DNA of 64,000 bases, taken from contig CANNAN010000004.1 of assembly GCA_947502635.1 (NCBI GenBank), forward strand, positions 310,001 through 374,000. The letters are read 5' to 3'. Under the pieces are notes generated by a model. The model had not been told where the DNA came from, made no database searches, and saw only the letters and a program-made list of their open reading frames with translations. The position numbers and the translations under genes were made by a program. Shown in pieces: positions 54,568-63,596 of the stretch. Positions within the stretch are counted from its first letter, which is position 1. Each line of letters starts with the position of its first letter. This DNA is from an uncultured Flavobacteriaceae bacterium (GTDB lineage: Bacteria; Bacteroidota; Bacteroidia; Flavobacteriales; Flavobacteriaceae).

Positions 54568-56109
54568 TCAAAAGAGTGGGTTAATAATGTTATTACCTAT
54601 TTTTTTAATTTCGTCCAACAATATTTCAAAGTGTTTCATCTGAATTTTATGATTCATAAACACGACCCTTAATGCTGGTTCCTCGTCTATATTTACCTTA
54701 GAAATCAAAAAATTACCATTGGTTTTTAATTGATTTCGTATTCTTATTTGAAAATCTTTTGCGTAACCACTATCCATACCTTTAGGCTTATACCTAAAAC
54801 AAAGCATATTTGCTTCTGGTTCATGCAGTGTTTCAAAATCATAATCCATTAGTAAATGCTCATACGCTTGAGTAATAAGGTCACAGAGAAAATCAATTTT
54901 TTGCTCAAAAACCTTCGGCCCATAAAAAGCCCAAATACTCCATAAGTTCATAATCATAGGTCTTTTGGTGCATTCTATATTTTTTTTGGCACCATCATAT
55001 TTTGTATATTGATCTTCTTCTTTTTCAAAAACGTAACTTGCTTTTTGTTTAAAAGCCGACGTACTTCTGTTTTTATTCTTATAAAAAAGCATACTACAAG
55101 TCCCAGGAATAAACATCATTTTGTGAGCATCCCAAGTAATCGAATCTGCTTTTTCTATTCCTTTAAGCTTGTGTTTGTGTTTCTCTGATAATAAAAAGCT
55201 AGCGCCATGTGCACCATCAATATGAAGCCAACAGTCATTTTTCTTTGCTATTTCTGCTAATTCATTTATAGGATCAAAAGCTCCAACTCCTGTAGTACCT
55301 GCATTAGCAACAATACAAAACACCTTAAACCCGTCTTGTTTAGCTATTTCTAAAACTGGTTGGACGCTTTGAATATCCACTTGTCTTTTAGAGTTTATCG
55401 GTAACTTTATAATCTGTTGCTTATTAAATCCCAACATTTCCACTGTACGTATAACACTATAGTGTACTTCTTCACTTACTGCTATAGCTGGGACTTCTCC
55501 TTTTTTAATACTCGAAATTCCTTTCGACCAAAACTCTGGAAAATAATGATTTCTAGCAGATAACAAAGCTGTTAAATTTGCTAAAGACCCTCCTGAAGTC
55601 GTTACCATATCGTACTCTCCCTCTGGATAATTAATGAATTTATTTAACTCTTTAGCCATATAAACTCGTACAACACTAGGCAGTTGTGCTGCTTCATAAA
55701 AAGAAGAGGGCTGACTAAGCATTGAGCTTATAAAATCAAAAACTCCTGCCAAAGGAAATACGGATGAAAATTGTCTTCCCATATAACCTGGAGAGTTAGA
55801 TTGTATTCCAGTTTGAAGATATAAATCGATAATACGATTTAACTTATCTTTTGAGCTGTCATTTTCCTTAGAAGTCATTAAAGCATTTACCTCTTCTAAC
55901 AACTCAAGAGGCTTCCTAAGATCCAACCCATTTATTTCTTGTTGGCTTAGTTTTAAATACGTTTCTAATTTATTTATTATAATATTTGAATGCGCTTCAA
56001 ATAAAGTAGGATCAAATACCTCAAAACAATTTAACGAAGTTTTTTTTTCTTTTAATAACGTAGCCTGTCCATTTACTGTTAACTGATTATAATCTGTTAC
56101 GAATTCCAT
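54568..56109 (-). CDS. Group II PLP-dependent decarboxylase 2
   Basis: 513 residues of the aromatic/glutamate/diaminobutyrate decarboxylase family (PF00282). Stacking histidine in SEEVHYSVIRT (His216), Asp298 in WLHIDGAHGASF, and PLP lysine Lys330 in SITWDAHKMMF. The N-terminal ~95 residues are variable. It converts an amino acid to an amine; the substrate cannot be told from the sequence. It starts 2 bp after ligase 1. It is a paralogue of decarboxylase 1; shared blocks include YDM.TTSGGSLAN.TA and ECTKRPMIMNLW. Confidence 0.88.
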   Translation of the reverse strand: MEFVTDYNQLTVNGQATLLKEKKTSLNCFEVFDPTLFEAHSNIIINKLETYLKLSQQEINGLDLRKPLELLEEVNALMTSKENDSSKDKLNRIIDLYLQTGIQSNSPGYMGRQFSSVFPLAGVFDFISSMLSQPSSFYEAAQLPSVVRVYMAKELNKFINYPEGEYDMVTTSGGSLANLTALLSARNHYFPEFWSKGISSIKKGEVPAIAVSEEVHYSVIRTVEMLGFNKQQIIKLPINSKRQVDIQSVQPVLEIAKQDGFKVFCIVANAGTTGVGAFDPINELAEIAKKNDCWLHIDGAHGASFLLSEKHKHKLKGIEKADSITWDAHKMMFIPGTCSMLFYKNKNRSTSAFKQKASYVFEKEEDQYTKYDGAKKNIECTKRPMIMNLWSIWAFYGPKVFEQKIDFLCDLITQAYEHLLMDYDFETLHEPEANMLCFRYKPKGMDSGYAKDFQIRIRNQLKTNGNFLISKVNIDEEPALRVVFMNHKIQMKHFEILLDEIKKIGNNIINPLF

Positions 56110-56111
56110 AG

Positions 56112-57674
56112 TTATTCTTGGGGTTTTGAATCAAGAATATCTCTAAAAAACGGCACCTTGCCTACTTCTGTTTTATATATTAAAGAAGACTCTTTATCCA
56201 CAAATTTGATTTCAAACTTGTAGCCTATTTTTTCGATTGTATCTGGTTTTATAGAAGATTTACTATACAGCCCCATAGATGTAATTAGAGCATTTTTTAT
56301 GAGGTTTTGAACACCGTTTATCCCTAATCTGATGGCTAACATATACTCACAATCTGAAACATTATCGGTTATAATAAGCACAGATAATAGCTTTTCATCC
56401 CTTTTATTAACTATTTGCACATCAAGTGCATAATCCTCTAAATTTATAAAGTAGTAGTTTTTTAATTGTTTTTTGATATATTCATAAGTATTTAAAGCTG
56501 AAAATTGGTGATCTTCTAGATGAATTACATCACCACTTCTTCCTCTAAATTCAAATTGAAAAGCCTTTAATCCTTCCTCTTCTTTTATTGGCAGTCTTAT
56601 CGCTTTATCTCCTAATTTAAATCTGATAATTGGAGCTTCATTACAATGTAATCGAGTAACTACTAATTCGCCTTCTTCACCTTCCTTTACCCATTGCCCG
56701 TCTTCATCAACAATCTCAATAAAATGTAATGCTGGAACCGCTGTAAGGGTATCGTCGTTTTTGTCTAACTGAATAGCTATGGCTTCGGCTTGCGATGCTG
56801 AAAAATAACTTAAGATGTCTAAGTTTGGATATAACTCCTTTAATTCCTTTTGCTTCCTTTTAGGTAATAAACCACTACAATACAATGCTAAGCGCAAACT
56901 GTCTTTAGCTTCTTGCTTCATCTCAAGTCCAAATTCATGAAGCAAACTGATAGACTTTGTTATGCCTAGAAAAACTTTAGGACCTTCATAATCCATTATT
57001 AAATGATAGATTTTTTTATCGATAGGCCCTGAGGCAATATAATTAGTATCAGGAATTTTTTGCAATACACCACCTACCATAGTACCACTACTCCATAATT
57101 GAAAGTCTGCATAAGTCATAACGACCAAAGGAGTTGAATCTTCTTTTTTAAAAAATCTACTGAATAAATGATTCCCTATAAATTTTCCTGAAATATTATA
57201 GGTATCCTCCAACTCTTTCAATGAGTAAACCGTTTCTGAAGGTTCTCCCGTACTTGTACCTCCACTAGCTACAATTTCAAAACCTCCATGTTCTAAGGGC
57301 ACCACCATTCCTTTTCTATCACCAGTAAAGAAATCAATTGCCGTTTGCTTATCTGTTATTGGTAGTTTCTGCCAGTCTTCAAAATTTTGTGGTACGCCTT
57401 TTATATTACACTCTTTAAACCGTTGTTTCCACAATGGATTTAATTGTTGAATATTTATAATTTGCTGTAATCGTAATAAAACAATTTCTTGTTGTAGTGA
57501 ATATTCTAGAGCATCAAAAGAAGCTCCAAAAAACTGCTCGCATTGCTCTAATTTCTCATTAAATCTAGGCAATTTTATTACCTGATCGATCGACTTAGGT
57601 TTAAGTTGTGTAGCTGGATAAAGCTTCTTTAAAAATGCTTTATAATCATTACTTGGTTTTGTATTATTATCCAT
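56112..57674 (-). CDS. Adenylate-forming (ANL, PaaK-like) ligase 1
   Basis: 520 residues. A3 VASGGTSTGEPSETVYSL, A5 SYFSASQAEAIAIQ, A7 EGEEGELVVTRLHCNEAP, A8 FRGRSGDVIHLED, A10 YKTEVGKVPFFRD (Lys506). The N-terminal ~80-residue extension is also found in ligase 2. Its start overlaps the end of decarboxylase 1 by 8 bp, pointing to coupled translation and linked chemistry: one enzyme makes an amine, the other activates a carboxylate. Whether the product is an amide, a thioester or a protein adduct is unknown. Confidence 0.8.
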   Translation of the reverse strand: MDNNTKPSNDYKAFLKKLYPATQLKPKSIDQVIKLPRFNEKLEQCEQFFGASFDALEYSLQQEIVLLRLQQIINIQQLNPLWKQRFKECNIKGVPQNFEDWQKLPITDKQTAIDFFTGDRKGMVVPLEHGGFEIVASGGTSTGEPSETVYSLKELEDTYNISGKFIGNHLFSRFFKKEDSTPLVVMTYADFQLWSSGTMVGGVLQKIPDTNYIASGPIDKKIYHLIMDYEGPKVFLGITKSISLLHEFGLEMKQEAKDSLRLALYCSGLLPKRKQKELKELYPNLDILSYFSASQAEAIAIQLDKNDDTLTAVPALHFIEIVDEDGQWVKEGEEGELVVTRLHCNEAPIIRFKLGDKAIRLPIKEEEGLKAFQFEFRGRSGDVIHLEDHQFSALNTYEYIKKQLKNYYFINLEDYALDVQIVNKRDEKLLSVLIITDNVSDCEYMLAIRLGINGVQNLIKNALITSMGLYSKSSIKPDTIEKIGYKFEIKFVDKESSLIYKTEVGKVPFFRDILDSKPQE

Positions 57675-59205
57675 TTAATTTGAAGATTGTTTCGAAATTA
57701 TTGTTTGAAATTAAGTTTTGGCCTATTGTTTTTATCTCATCTAATAAATTTTCAAAATGGCCTATATTGATTTCATGATTCATAAAGACTACTCGCAGTG
57801 CAGTACTTCCCTGCACTTCTACTTTAGAAATAAAAAACTTTCCTTCTTCTTTAATCTTATCTCTAATAGCCATCTGGAAGTCTTCTCCTTTCTGGAATAC
57901 ATTATTCTTAGGCTTATACCTAAAGCATAGAATGTTCGTTTGTGGTTTATGGATAGTCTCAAAATCTGCTTCAGCATCAAGCACATGATAAGCATGTAAA
58001 GTCATATCACATAACCTTACTAACTTTTGAGCAAATATTTCTTTTCCATAAATAACCCACGGCACCCATAAATTCATAATCATAGGTCTTTTAGTACACT
58101 CAAAACTTGTCTCTCCACCATTAAAATCACTAGTTTCATTTTCAAAAATGTAACTAGCCTCATTATGGAATGTTTTTTTAGGGTTTTCTTTATTTTTATA
58201 AAATAGAAGCGTACATGCAGCTGGTAAAAACATTGTTTTGTGGGCATCTAACGTGAAAGAATCTACAAGTTCAATTCCTTTTAATCGTTCTCTTAATTTT
58301 TCAGAAACCAAAAAACTTCCTCCATGTGCGCCATCTACATGAAACCAATAATTTCTTTTTTGACATAACTTAGCTAAATCTTCAAGTGGGTCTATGGCTC
58401 CGATCGCTGTTGTTCCTGCCGTAGCTACTAAACAAAAAACGTGCAGGCCTGCATTTTCTGCATTATTTAATGCTATTTCTGCTTGGGACATACAAATTTG
58501 TCCATCATCGTTTATAGGCAAAGAAATTATTTGCTTTTCTCCAATCCCTAAAATACCAGCAGCTCTCTTTATTGAATAATGTGCATCTGAACTTATAGCA
58601 ATTGCTGGAAGTGATTTTGATGAATTTATATAGTTTGAAAAGTCTGGTATTTTGCAATTTCTAGCAGTTAATATTGCAGTAATATTAGCTAACGATCCAC
58701 CAGAGGTCGTTATCATATCATAGGTTCCAGATTCCCACCCTATAAATTTCCCAAATTCTTTTGCTATCGCTTTTTCTACCATACTGGGTAGCTGTGCCGA
58801 TTCATAAAATGAAGAAGGCTGACTCATCATAGAAGTTAACAAATCTGTTAATCCTGCTATAGGAATAACTCCTGAAAATTGTCTTCCCATGTATCCTGTT
58901 GAATACACTGGAATTCCAGTTGCAGCATACAAATCTATTATTTCTTCTAAAAGATCTAAATCTAATACATCTGAAGACTCGCTACACCTTTTAGAATAAT
59001 CAACTACTAACTCCATTAATTTATCAGGAGGCGAAAGCTGTAAACCTCGTGGCGTAGAATTAGAAATATTTTTTTTTAGCTTACTTATTGCTACCGAGGC
59101 TGCTCTTTTTAAAATATCAGGATCAAATGCATCTTGAAAATCTGTCGGAGAAATAGGCTCATCAATCAACTTAAGTTCAATATCGAGACTATCTATTGTA
59201 TACAT
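57667..59205 (-). CDS. Group II PLP-dependent decarboxylase 1
   Basis: 512 residues. The PF00282 fold is shown by His209 in SSDAHYSIKRA, Asp291 in YWFHVDGAHGGSF, and PLP lysine Lys323 in FTLDAHKTMFLP. TYDMITTSGGSLANITAILT is the phosphate-binding segment. First gene of the eight-gene operon. Its promoter region (59206-59572) holds two inverted repeats and is shared with the divergent sensor/regulator genes. The substrate is unknown; the family includes aromatic, glutamate, cysteine-sulfinate and diaminobutyrate decarboxylases. Confidence 0.88.
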   Translation of the reverse strand: MYTIDSLDIELKLIDEPISPTDFQDAFDPDILKRAASVAISKLKKNISNSTPRGLQLSPPDKLMELVVDYSKRCSESSDVLDLDLLEEIIDLYAATGIPVYSTGYMGRQFSGVIPIAGLTDLLTSMMSQPSSFYESAQLPSMVEKAIAKEFGKFIGWESGTYDMITTSGGSLANITAILTARNCKIPDFSNYINSSKSLPAIAISSDAHYSIKRAAGILGIGEKQIISLPINDDGQICMSQAEIALNNAENAGLHVFCLVATAGTTAIGAIDPLEDLAKLCQKRNYWFHVDGAHGGSFLVSEKLRERLKGIELVDSFTLDAHKTMFLPAACTLLFYKNKENPKKTFHNEASYIFENETSDFNGGETSFECTKRPMIMNLWVPWVIYGKEIFAQKLVRLCDMTLHAYHVLDAEADFETIHKPQTNILCFRYKPKNNVFQKGEDFQMAIRDKIKEEGKFFISKVEVQGSTALRVVFMNHEINIGHFENLLDEIKTIGQNLISNNNFETIFKLNG

Positions 59206-59572
59206 TTTTATTTATTATTAGTTAATATTAAATTTTGAAACGTAATTATTTTAAGGTTTTCTATAATCCTTTTATTGATAAACCAAACTTACTAGCTCTT
59301 TAAGCTAAATAGAAAACAAGTGTGTGAATAAACAGTTTACTTTAGTAAATGAATCTAATTATTGAGGGAAAGTATTTAGTAAAGTTTAATTGTATAATAT
59401 TTAATTATTTCATAAAGAACATGTAAGATTTATTACATATATTTAACATTAATTTTATTACAATAGTTAAGAATGATTTTATGGAGGTACTAGATAATAA
59501 ATCAGTGACCATTGATGAAATTACAGCTTATATTAAAGTTCTCTCAAAACATTAGAGATGAAAATTATATAA
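59206..59572. promoter_or_regulatory. Divergent control region of decarboxylase operon and regulator
   Basis: 367 bp without a convincing gene. TTTACTTTAGTAAA (59336-59349) is an inverted repeat, and its half TTTAGTAAA recurs at 59375-59383. ATGTAA (59421-59426) and TTACAT (59433-59438) form another inverted repeat. A 24-codon frame at 59481-59555 is too short to support. These repeats are candidate operators for the REC-LytTR regulator. Confidence 0.45.
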
Positions 59573-60145
59573 ATGACTGTAAAAAAGGGTTTTATAAAAG
59601 GGGATTTATATTTAATTTTTTTATTACAATTCCATCCAATAGGAAATTTTAGTCAAAATAGATTGAAAAGTGATAGCTTACTTCACATTATAAGAAATGA
59701 TGGTTTATCCCTAAAAAAACATACAATTTTATTTGAAGCTATTCCATTTTATCATTCTATATTAAGACATGACTTGGGTCTTTTGGATATAGTATTCACA
59801 AGTAACCTATGGTTTAATAAGGCTAAAAACATACTTAATAAATCGATAGAAATTCTTAAACGTTTAAGAGACTCGTACTCTGTAAACGCCTACTTCTATG
59901 GACTTTCTATAATATATAAAACGAAAAACAATGTAAGACTCACCGAAATCAAATTATTTGAAGCTTTTCTTTTGACAAAAAATTCTGGATTAAAAGAGCA
60001 AATTAAAGATTTTAATACGCTATTGGTTCCCTACAAAGACATTTTAGACCCTAATCTTAAAATTTTAATTCAACTGGAAAAGAAATTTTCATGTATTAAG
60101 GCAATAGACAGTGATGCACACTGGATAATTAATTTAGCAACATAA
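59573..60145 (+). CDS. Exported hypothetical protein, possible sensor remnant
   Basis: 190 residues. Residues ~10-28 look like a signal peptide (LYLIFLLQFHPIGNFSQ), the following ~160 residues are mostly helical with TPR-like spacing (ILNKSIEILKRLRDSYSVNA, FYGLSIIYKTKNNVRLTEIK). In Bacteroidota, TPR-type sensor kinases often precede REC-LytTR genes; this one has no membrane helix, kinase or ATPase domain. It may be a small periplasmic partner or the N-terminal remnant of such a sensor. It ends 7 bp before the response regulator, so they are co-transcribed. Confidence 0.5.
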   Translation: MTVKKGFIKGDLYLIFLLQFHPIGNFSQNRLKSDSLLHIIRNDGLSLKKHTILFEAIPFYHSILRHDLGLLDIVFTSNLWFNKAKNILNKSIEILKRLRDSYSVNAYFYGLSIIYKTKNNVRLTEIKLFEAFLLTKNSGLKEQIKDFNTLLVPYKDILDPNLKILIQLEKKFSCIKAIDSDAHWIINLAT

Positions 60146-60152
60146 ACTTAAA

Positions 60153-60926
60153 ATGAAACATTTATCCCCCAAAGTAAGAATACTTATTGTCGAAGATGAA
60201 ATGGTCTTAGCTCAAGATGTTTCATTAAGACTAGTAGATTCTGTATATGATGTAGTAGGAATTGTTGATAGCGCAGATAAGGCGCTTCAAATATTAAAAG
60301 AAGTTCCTGATGTACATATTATATTAATGGATATTATGATAAAAGGAGATCTAGATGGTATAGATCTAGCAAAATTAATAAACCAAAACTATAATATTCC
60401 TTTTATCTTTCTCACATCACATTCAGATACAAGTATTGTAGAGCGCGCTAAACAGGTAAACCCATACGCGTATCTTTTAAAACCATTTAATGATAGACAA
60501 ATAAGTATAGCTATTGAATTGGCACTAACTAATTTTTCAAAAAGAATGCCAGAAAAAAAACTATTAAAAGAACATGAATTTTCTAAAATTGAAAATAATA
60601 ATATATTGAAAATTAAAAACAATCTATTTCTTAAAAAGAATAACCGCTATGAAAGGGTTTCACTAGACGAGATACAATTTTTAGAAGCTGATAATAATTA
60701 TACCATAATACATACAAAATTTGATAAATTTTTATATTCTACAGTTTTAAAAAAAATAGAGGCACAATTACCTAATGATCTCTTTTTAAGAGTACACAGG
60801 AGTTATATGGTTAATATTAATGCAATTGCAGGATTTGAAGGAAATATGTTGTTTATAAATGATAAAAAAATACCTGTAAGCAAATCTAATCATAACCAGG
60901 TTTTTAATTTATTTGAAACCTTATGA
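60153..60926 (+). CDS. REC-LytTR response regulator
   Basis: 257 residues. The receiver domain (~8-125) has VEDE acidic residues, Asp phosphoacceptor in IILMDIMIKGDLDG, and Lys in YAYLLKPFNDRQ. After a linker with several lysines, the LytTR domain (~155-255) shows VSLDEIQFLEADNNYTIIHT and FLRVHRSYMVNINAIAGF. No kinase is encoded next to it. Divergent from the decarboxylase/ligase/AidA operon and therefore its best candidate regulator. Confidence 0.9.
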   Translation: MKHLSPKVRILIVEDEMVLAQDVSLRLVDSVYDVVGIVDSADKALQILKEVPDVHIILMDIMIKGDLDGIDLAKLINQNYNIPFIFLTSHSDTSIVERAKQVNPYAYLLKPFNDRQISIAIELALTNFSKRMPEKKLLKEHEFSKIENNNILKIKNNLFLKKNNRYERVSLDEIQFLEADNNYTIIHTKFDKFLYSTVLKKIEAQLPNDLFLRVHRSYMVNINAIAGFEGNMLFINDKKIPVSKSNHNQVFNLFETL

Positions 60927-60944
60927 TTTGCACTTTTTTGAGAG

Positions 60945-61020
60945 ACATGTTCTAGCCAATCTCACTTCACTTCTACCTTTTTCGACTATGCTCAATATAG
61001 GCTAATAATATTCATTATTC
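60945..61020 (+). repeat. Degenerate dispersed repeat, copy 10
   Basis: Weak match: CAATCTCACTTCACTTCTAC, TTTCGACTATGCTCAATATA and GGCTAATAATATTCATTATT recall the CACTACGCTC...GGCT...TATTCCATTA landmarks. Listed with low certainty. Confidence 0.3.
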
Positions 61021-61081
61021 TGATCATAAAATCTCATAAAGGTTCATACAAAAATTACTCTGCAAGATAATTTCGGCATGT

Positions 61082-62560
61082 TCACCTCAAATTTAATTTT
61101 TTTAAGTCTACAGTTTTCGCTACATGTTTTGCTAAAACAAAAACTTTAGTAGCGGTACTACCTACCCAATCCAGATGTTCTTTAGGATGGTCCTTTAAAT
61201 CTTCAATGAGTTTAAATAATTGTTGTGTAGCTTCTAAACTTGTATCTATAGAAGCACTTGGGTTTTTCATCACATTACTTAAAGCCTTTCCAATTTCTAC
61301 GCCGCCTTGTTTTAAAGACTTTAGTACAAAAGAAGCTGTAAGTGCTTTATACGAAGGGTAAGTACCTTCAAAAATGCCTGCAACAACATCGGCATATTCT
61401 TTATCTTCTTTTGCACGTTCTATCATTACGGTTAATATCTGCATCCAAACCTTAGTAAATGATTTATTTCTTGGGAATTGAACAAGTAAATCCGATAAAG
61501 CAAAATCATAACCAACTTCTTTATGCACCCTTTTAGTATATCCATATAATGAGTCTGAGGAAAAATCATTTGTTTTTATACATGCTTCGATAGTTTCTGA
61601 TGCCCATCCAGCACTTAACAAAGCATATTGGATGCCATCACCACTTAAAGGATTAATTAAACCCGCAGCCTCCCCTACTAACATTAACCTATGATCGGTA
61701 ATTTTCTGTTTGGAATTAAAAAATGTAATCGGCCAACCATCAATTTTTCCTTCTATCTCTCCTTTTCCTATACGTTTTAAAATATCAGGATTATTAGAAA
61801 TATGATGCATCAATAACGCCTTAATATGTGGAGGCTTATATGGTAGTGTTTTAGAAATCATTGCTATTCCAATATTCGCCCCATTTGGACCTTTTGGAAA
61901 CATCCAAAAAATACCAGGAAACCCACCTTCATCAAAATAAATGTCTACACGATCCTTTGGACCATTAACGTTTTTATAATAGGCACGCAGGCCAAGTAAC
62001 TGGTAGTCATCTTTTGGTTTTCTATGGTGCAATTTCCTTGCTATTGTAGAGTTAGCACCATCTGCACCAACAATTAGTTTTGTTTTAAGGGAAAAGGTTT
62101 TCTTTGCATCTTTTAATTGTACTAAAGCCGAGTGAGAAGAAATCGAATAACTTATAACGCGTGTACCTTGTATATAGGATGCGCCAGCTTTTTTTGCTGC
62201 TTCAAAAATCCAATTATCTAGTTCCAATCGAGGAATGATTCTGGCATGAAAAGGAAGACTATCTGGTTTCGAAAGATTAATAAAAGCATTACTATTTTTT
62301 AAAAACAAGCCTACCCTTTTTATCTCATTTGCTTTTTTGAATTTTTGGGTTCCTGTAATGCCCATTTTTTCTAATTCTGCAAGCGCTATCGGACTCACCC
62401 CATCACCACAAATTTTATCCCTTGGAAAAACACAGGCTTCCACTACAATGACTTTAATTCCTTTTGAAGCCAAATGATAAGCTAATCCACTTCCTGCAGG
62501 TCCGCCGCCAACAATAAGCACATCACAATCATAATCTATTTTTGGTTTAACTGTTATCAT
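61082..62560 (-). CDS. Geranylgeranyl-reductase-family FAD oxidoreductase
   Basis: 492 residues. The FAD-binding Rossmann motif is VLIVGGGPAGSGLAYHLASK (residues ~14-33), followed by CVFPRDKICGDGVSP, typical of the geranylgeranyl reductase family. The second FAD contact, LMLVGEAAGLINPLSGDGIQ, follows at ~290. The C-terminal ~100 residues are an extra helical part. The family saturates double bonds of isoprenoid chains or oxidises aromatic substrates. It starts 4 bp after the polyprenyl synthetase stop, so it probably acts on that enzyme's product. Confidence 0.85.
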   Translation of the reverse strand: MITVKPKIDYDCDVLIVGGGPAGSGLAYHLASKGIKVIVVEACVFPRDKICGDGVSPIALAELEKMGITGTQKFKKANEIKRVGLFLKNSNAFINLSKPDSLPFHARIIPRLELDNWIFEAAKKAGASYIQGTRVISYSISSHSALVQLKDAKKTFSLKTKLIVGADGANSTIARKLHHRKPKDDYQLLGLRAYYKNVNGPKDRVDIYFDEGGFPGIFWMFPKGPNGANIGIAMISKTLPYKPPHIKALLMHHISNNPDILKRIGKGEIEGKIDGWPITFFNSKQKITDHRLMLVGEAAGLINPLSGDGIQYALLSAGWASETIEACIKTNDFSSDSLYGYTKRVHKEVGYDFALSDLLVQFPRNKSFTKVWMQILTVMIERAKEDKEYADVVAGIFEGTYPSYKALTASFVLKSLKQGGVEIGKALSNVMKNPSASIDTSLEATQQLFKLIEDLKDHPKEHLDWVGSTATKVFVLAKHVAKTVDLKKLNLR

Positions 62561-62564
62561 ATTT

Positions 62565-63593
62565 TTAATAGTCCCTATTAATCATATAAAGGATAATACT
62601 TTCTATGAGTTTTTTATCTTTAGTTTCTGGTAGTCTGGAAAAGATCGTATAGAATTCCTTTAATGCGCCACCAGCTAAATATTTTGATGTTTTTTTTGCA
62701 TAATCTATAGATTGATAATCTTTCATTAAATGCAAAATACGAATAGCGTCTTCTTGCTTTCTTTCTTTGATAGGTAATGAGAGAAATTTTTTGACCATTT
62801 TAAACTCTGAAGCCTTGCAATTTTCTAACAGATGAATAAGCATGAGCGTTCTTTTTCCTTCGATAATATCACCACATATTTCTTTACCATATTTATCCTC
62901 GTTAGCCACTAAATTCAATACGTCATCTTGTATTTGGAATGAGGTTCCCATAAAATAGCCTAATCGATTAAAAATATCAGGATTTATTTTACCCTTAGTT
63001 CCTATAATGGCACCAATTCTTATGGGATGGATACATGTATACCAACATGTTTTTTTAAGTATCATCTGTAAATAATCCTTTTCTTTTAAATTACAAACAT
63101 TGTCTTTTCTCCATCCTAATTCCATGGCTTGTCCTTCTACAGACTCTAAAACTAAATGTTGAATTTCTGAATAAATACTTAAGGATACTTTATCTCCTAA
63201 AGTTTGGCGGTTTTTTAACAAAGGCTGTAATGCCAAAGCTTGCATAGCATCTCCAATATTTATAGCAATGGCATTTGTATTCATTTCATGAAGCGTAGGT
63301 TTCCCTCTTCTTATATAACTTTCGTCCTCACAATCATCATGAACAAGAAAAGCATTGTGAAGTAACTCTAAGCAAATGGCAGAATTGCTAGCATCCTCCT
63401 TCTTGCCTCCATATGCTACACAAGCAGCTATACATAATCCTGGTCTAAAACCTTTGCCGCCTCGATTAGGATAATCTGAAATAAGATTATAAAGGTATTT
63501 TTTGGGTTCTTTGTCTGGAATATAATTATGAATACCTTTTAGCGTTTCTGCGCCATAATCGGCAAGCATAGATTTCATAAAAAGATCTTCCAT
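62565..63593 (-). CDS. Polyprenyl (isoprenyl diphosphate) synthetase
   Basis: 342 residues. First Asp-rich motif HDDCED (Asp86, Asp87, Asp90) followed by RRGKPTLHE; second motif IQDDVLN (Asp223, Asp224, with Asn227 in place of the third Asp), and KRTLMLIHLL. It condenses isopentenyl diphosphate with an allylic diphosphate to give geranyl-, farnesyl- or geranylgeranyl-diphosphate; chain length is not predictable by eye. Start could also be the ATG six codons in (MKSMLADYG). It is 3 bp after the partial upstream gene, in one operon with the reductase. Confidence 0.9.
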   Translation of the reverse strand: MEDLFMKSMLADYGAETLKGIHNYIPDKEPKKYLYNLISDYPNRGGKGFRPGLCIAACVAYGGKKEDASNSAICLELLHNAFLVHDDCEDESYIRRGKPTLHEMNTNAIAINIGDAMQALALQPLLKNRQTLGDKVSLSIYSEIQHLVLESVEGQAMELGWRKDNVCNLKEKDYLQMILKKTCWYTCIHPIRIGAIIGTKGKINPDIFNRLGYFMGTSFQIQDDVLNLVANEDKYGKEICGDIIEGKRTLMLIHLLENCKASEFKMVKKFLSLPIKERKQEDAIRILHLMKDYQSIDYAKKTSKYLAGGALKEFYTIFSRLPETKDKKLIESIILYMINRDY

Positions 63594-63596
63594 CGT

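Noticed and set aside
59481-59555. 24-codon frame with ATG between the decarboxylase operon and the regulator genes
   Set aside because: Too short, no recognisable composition, and it lies in the regulatory region; listed only as part of that region.
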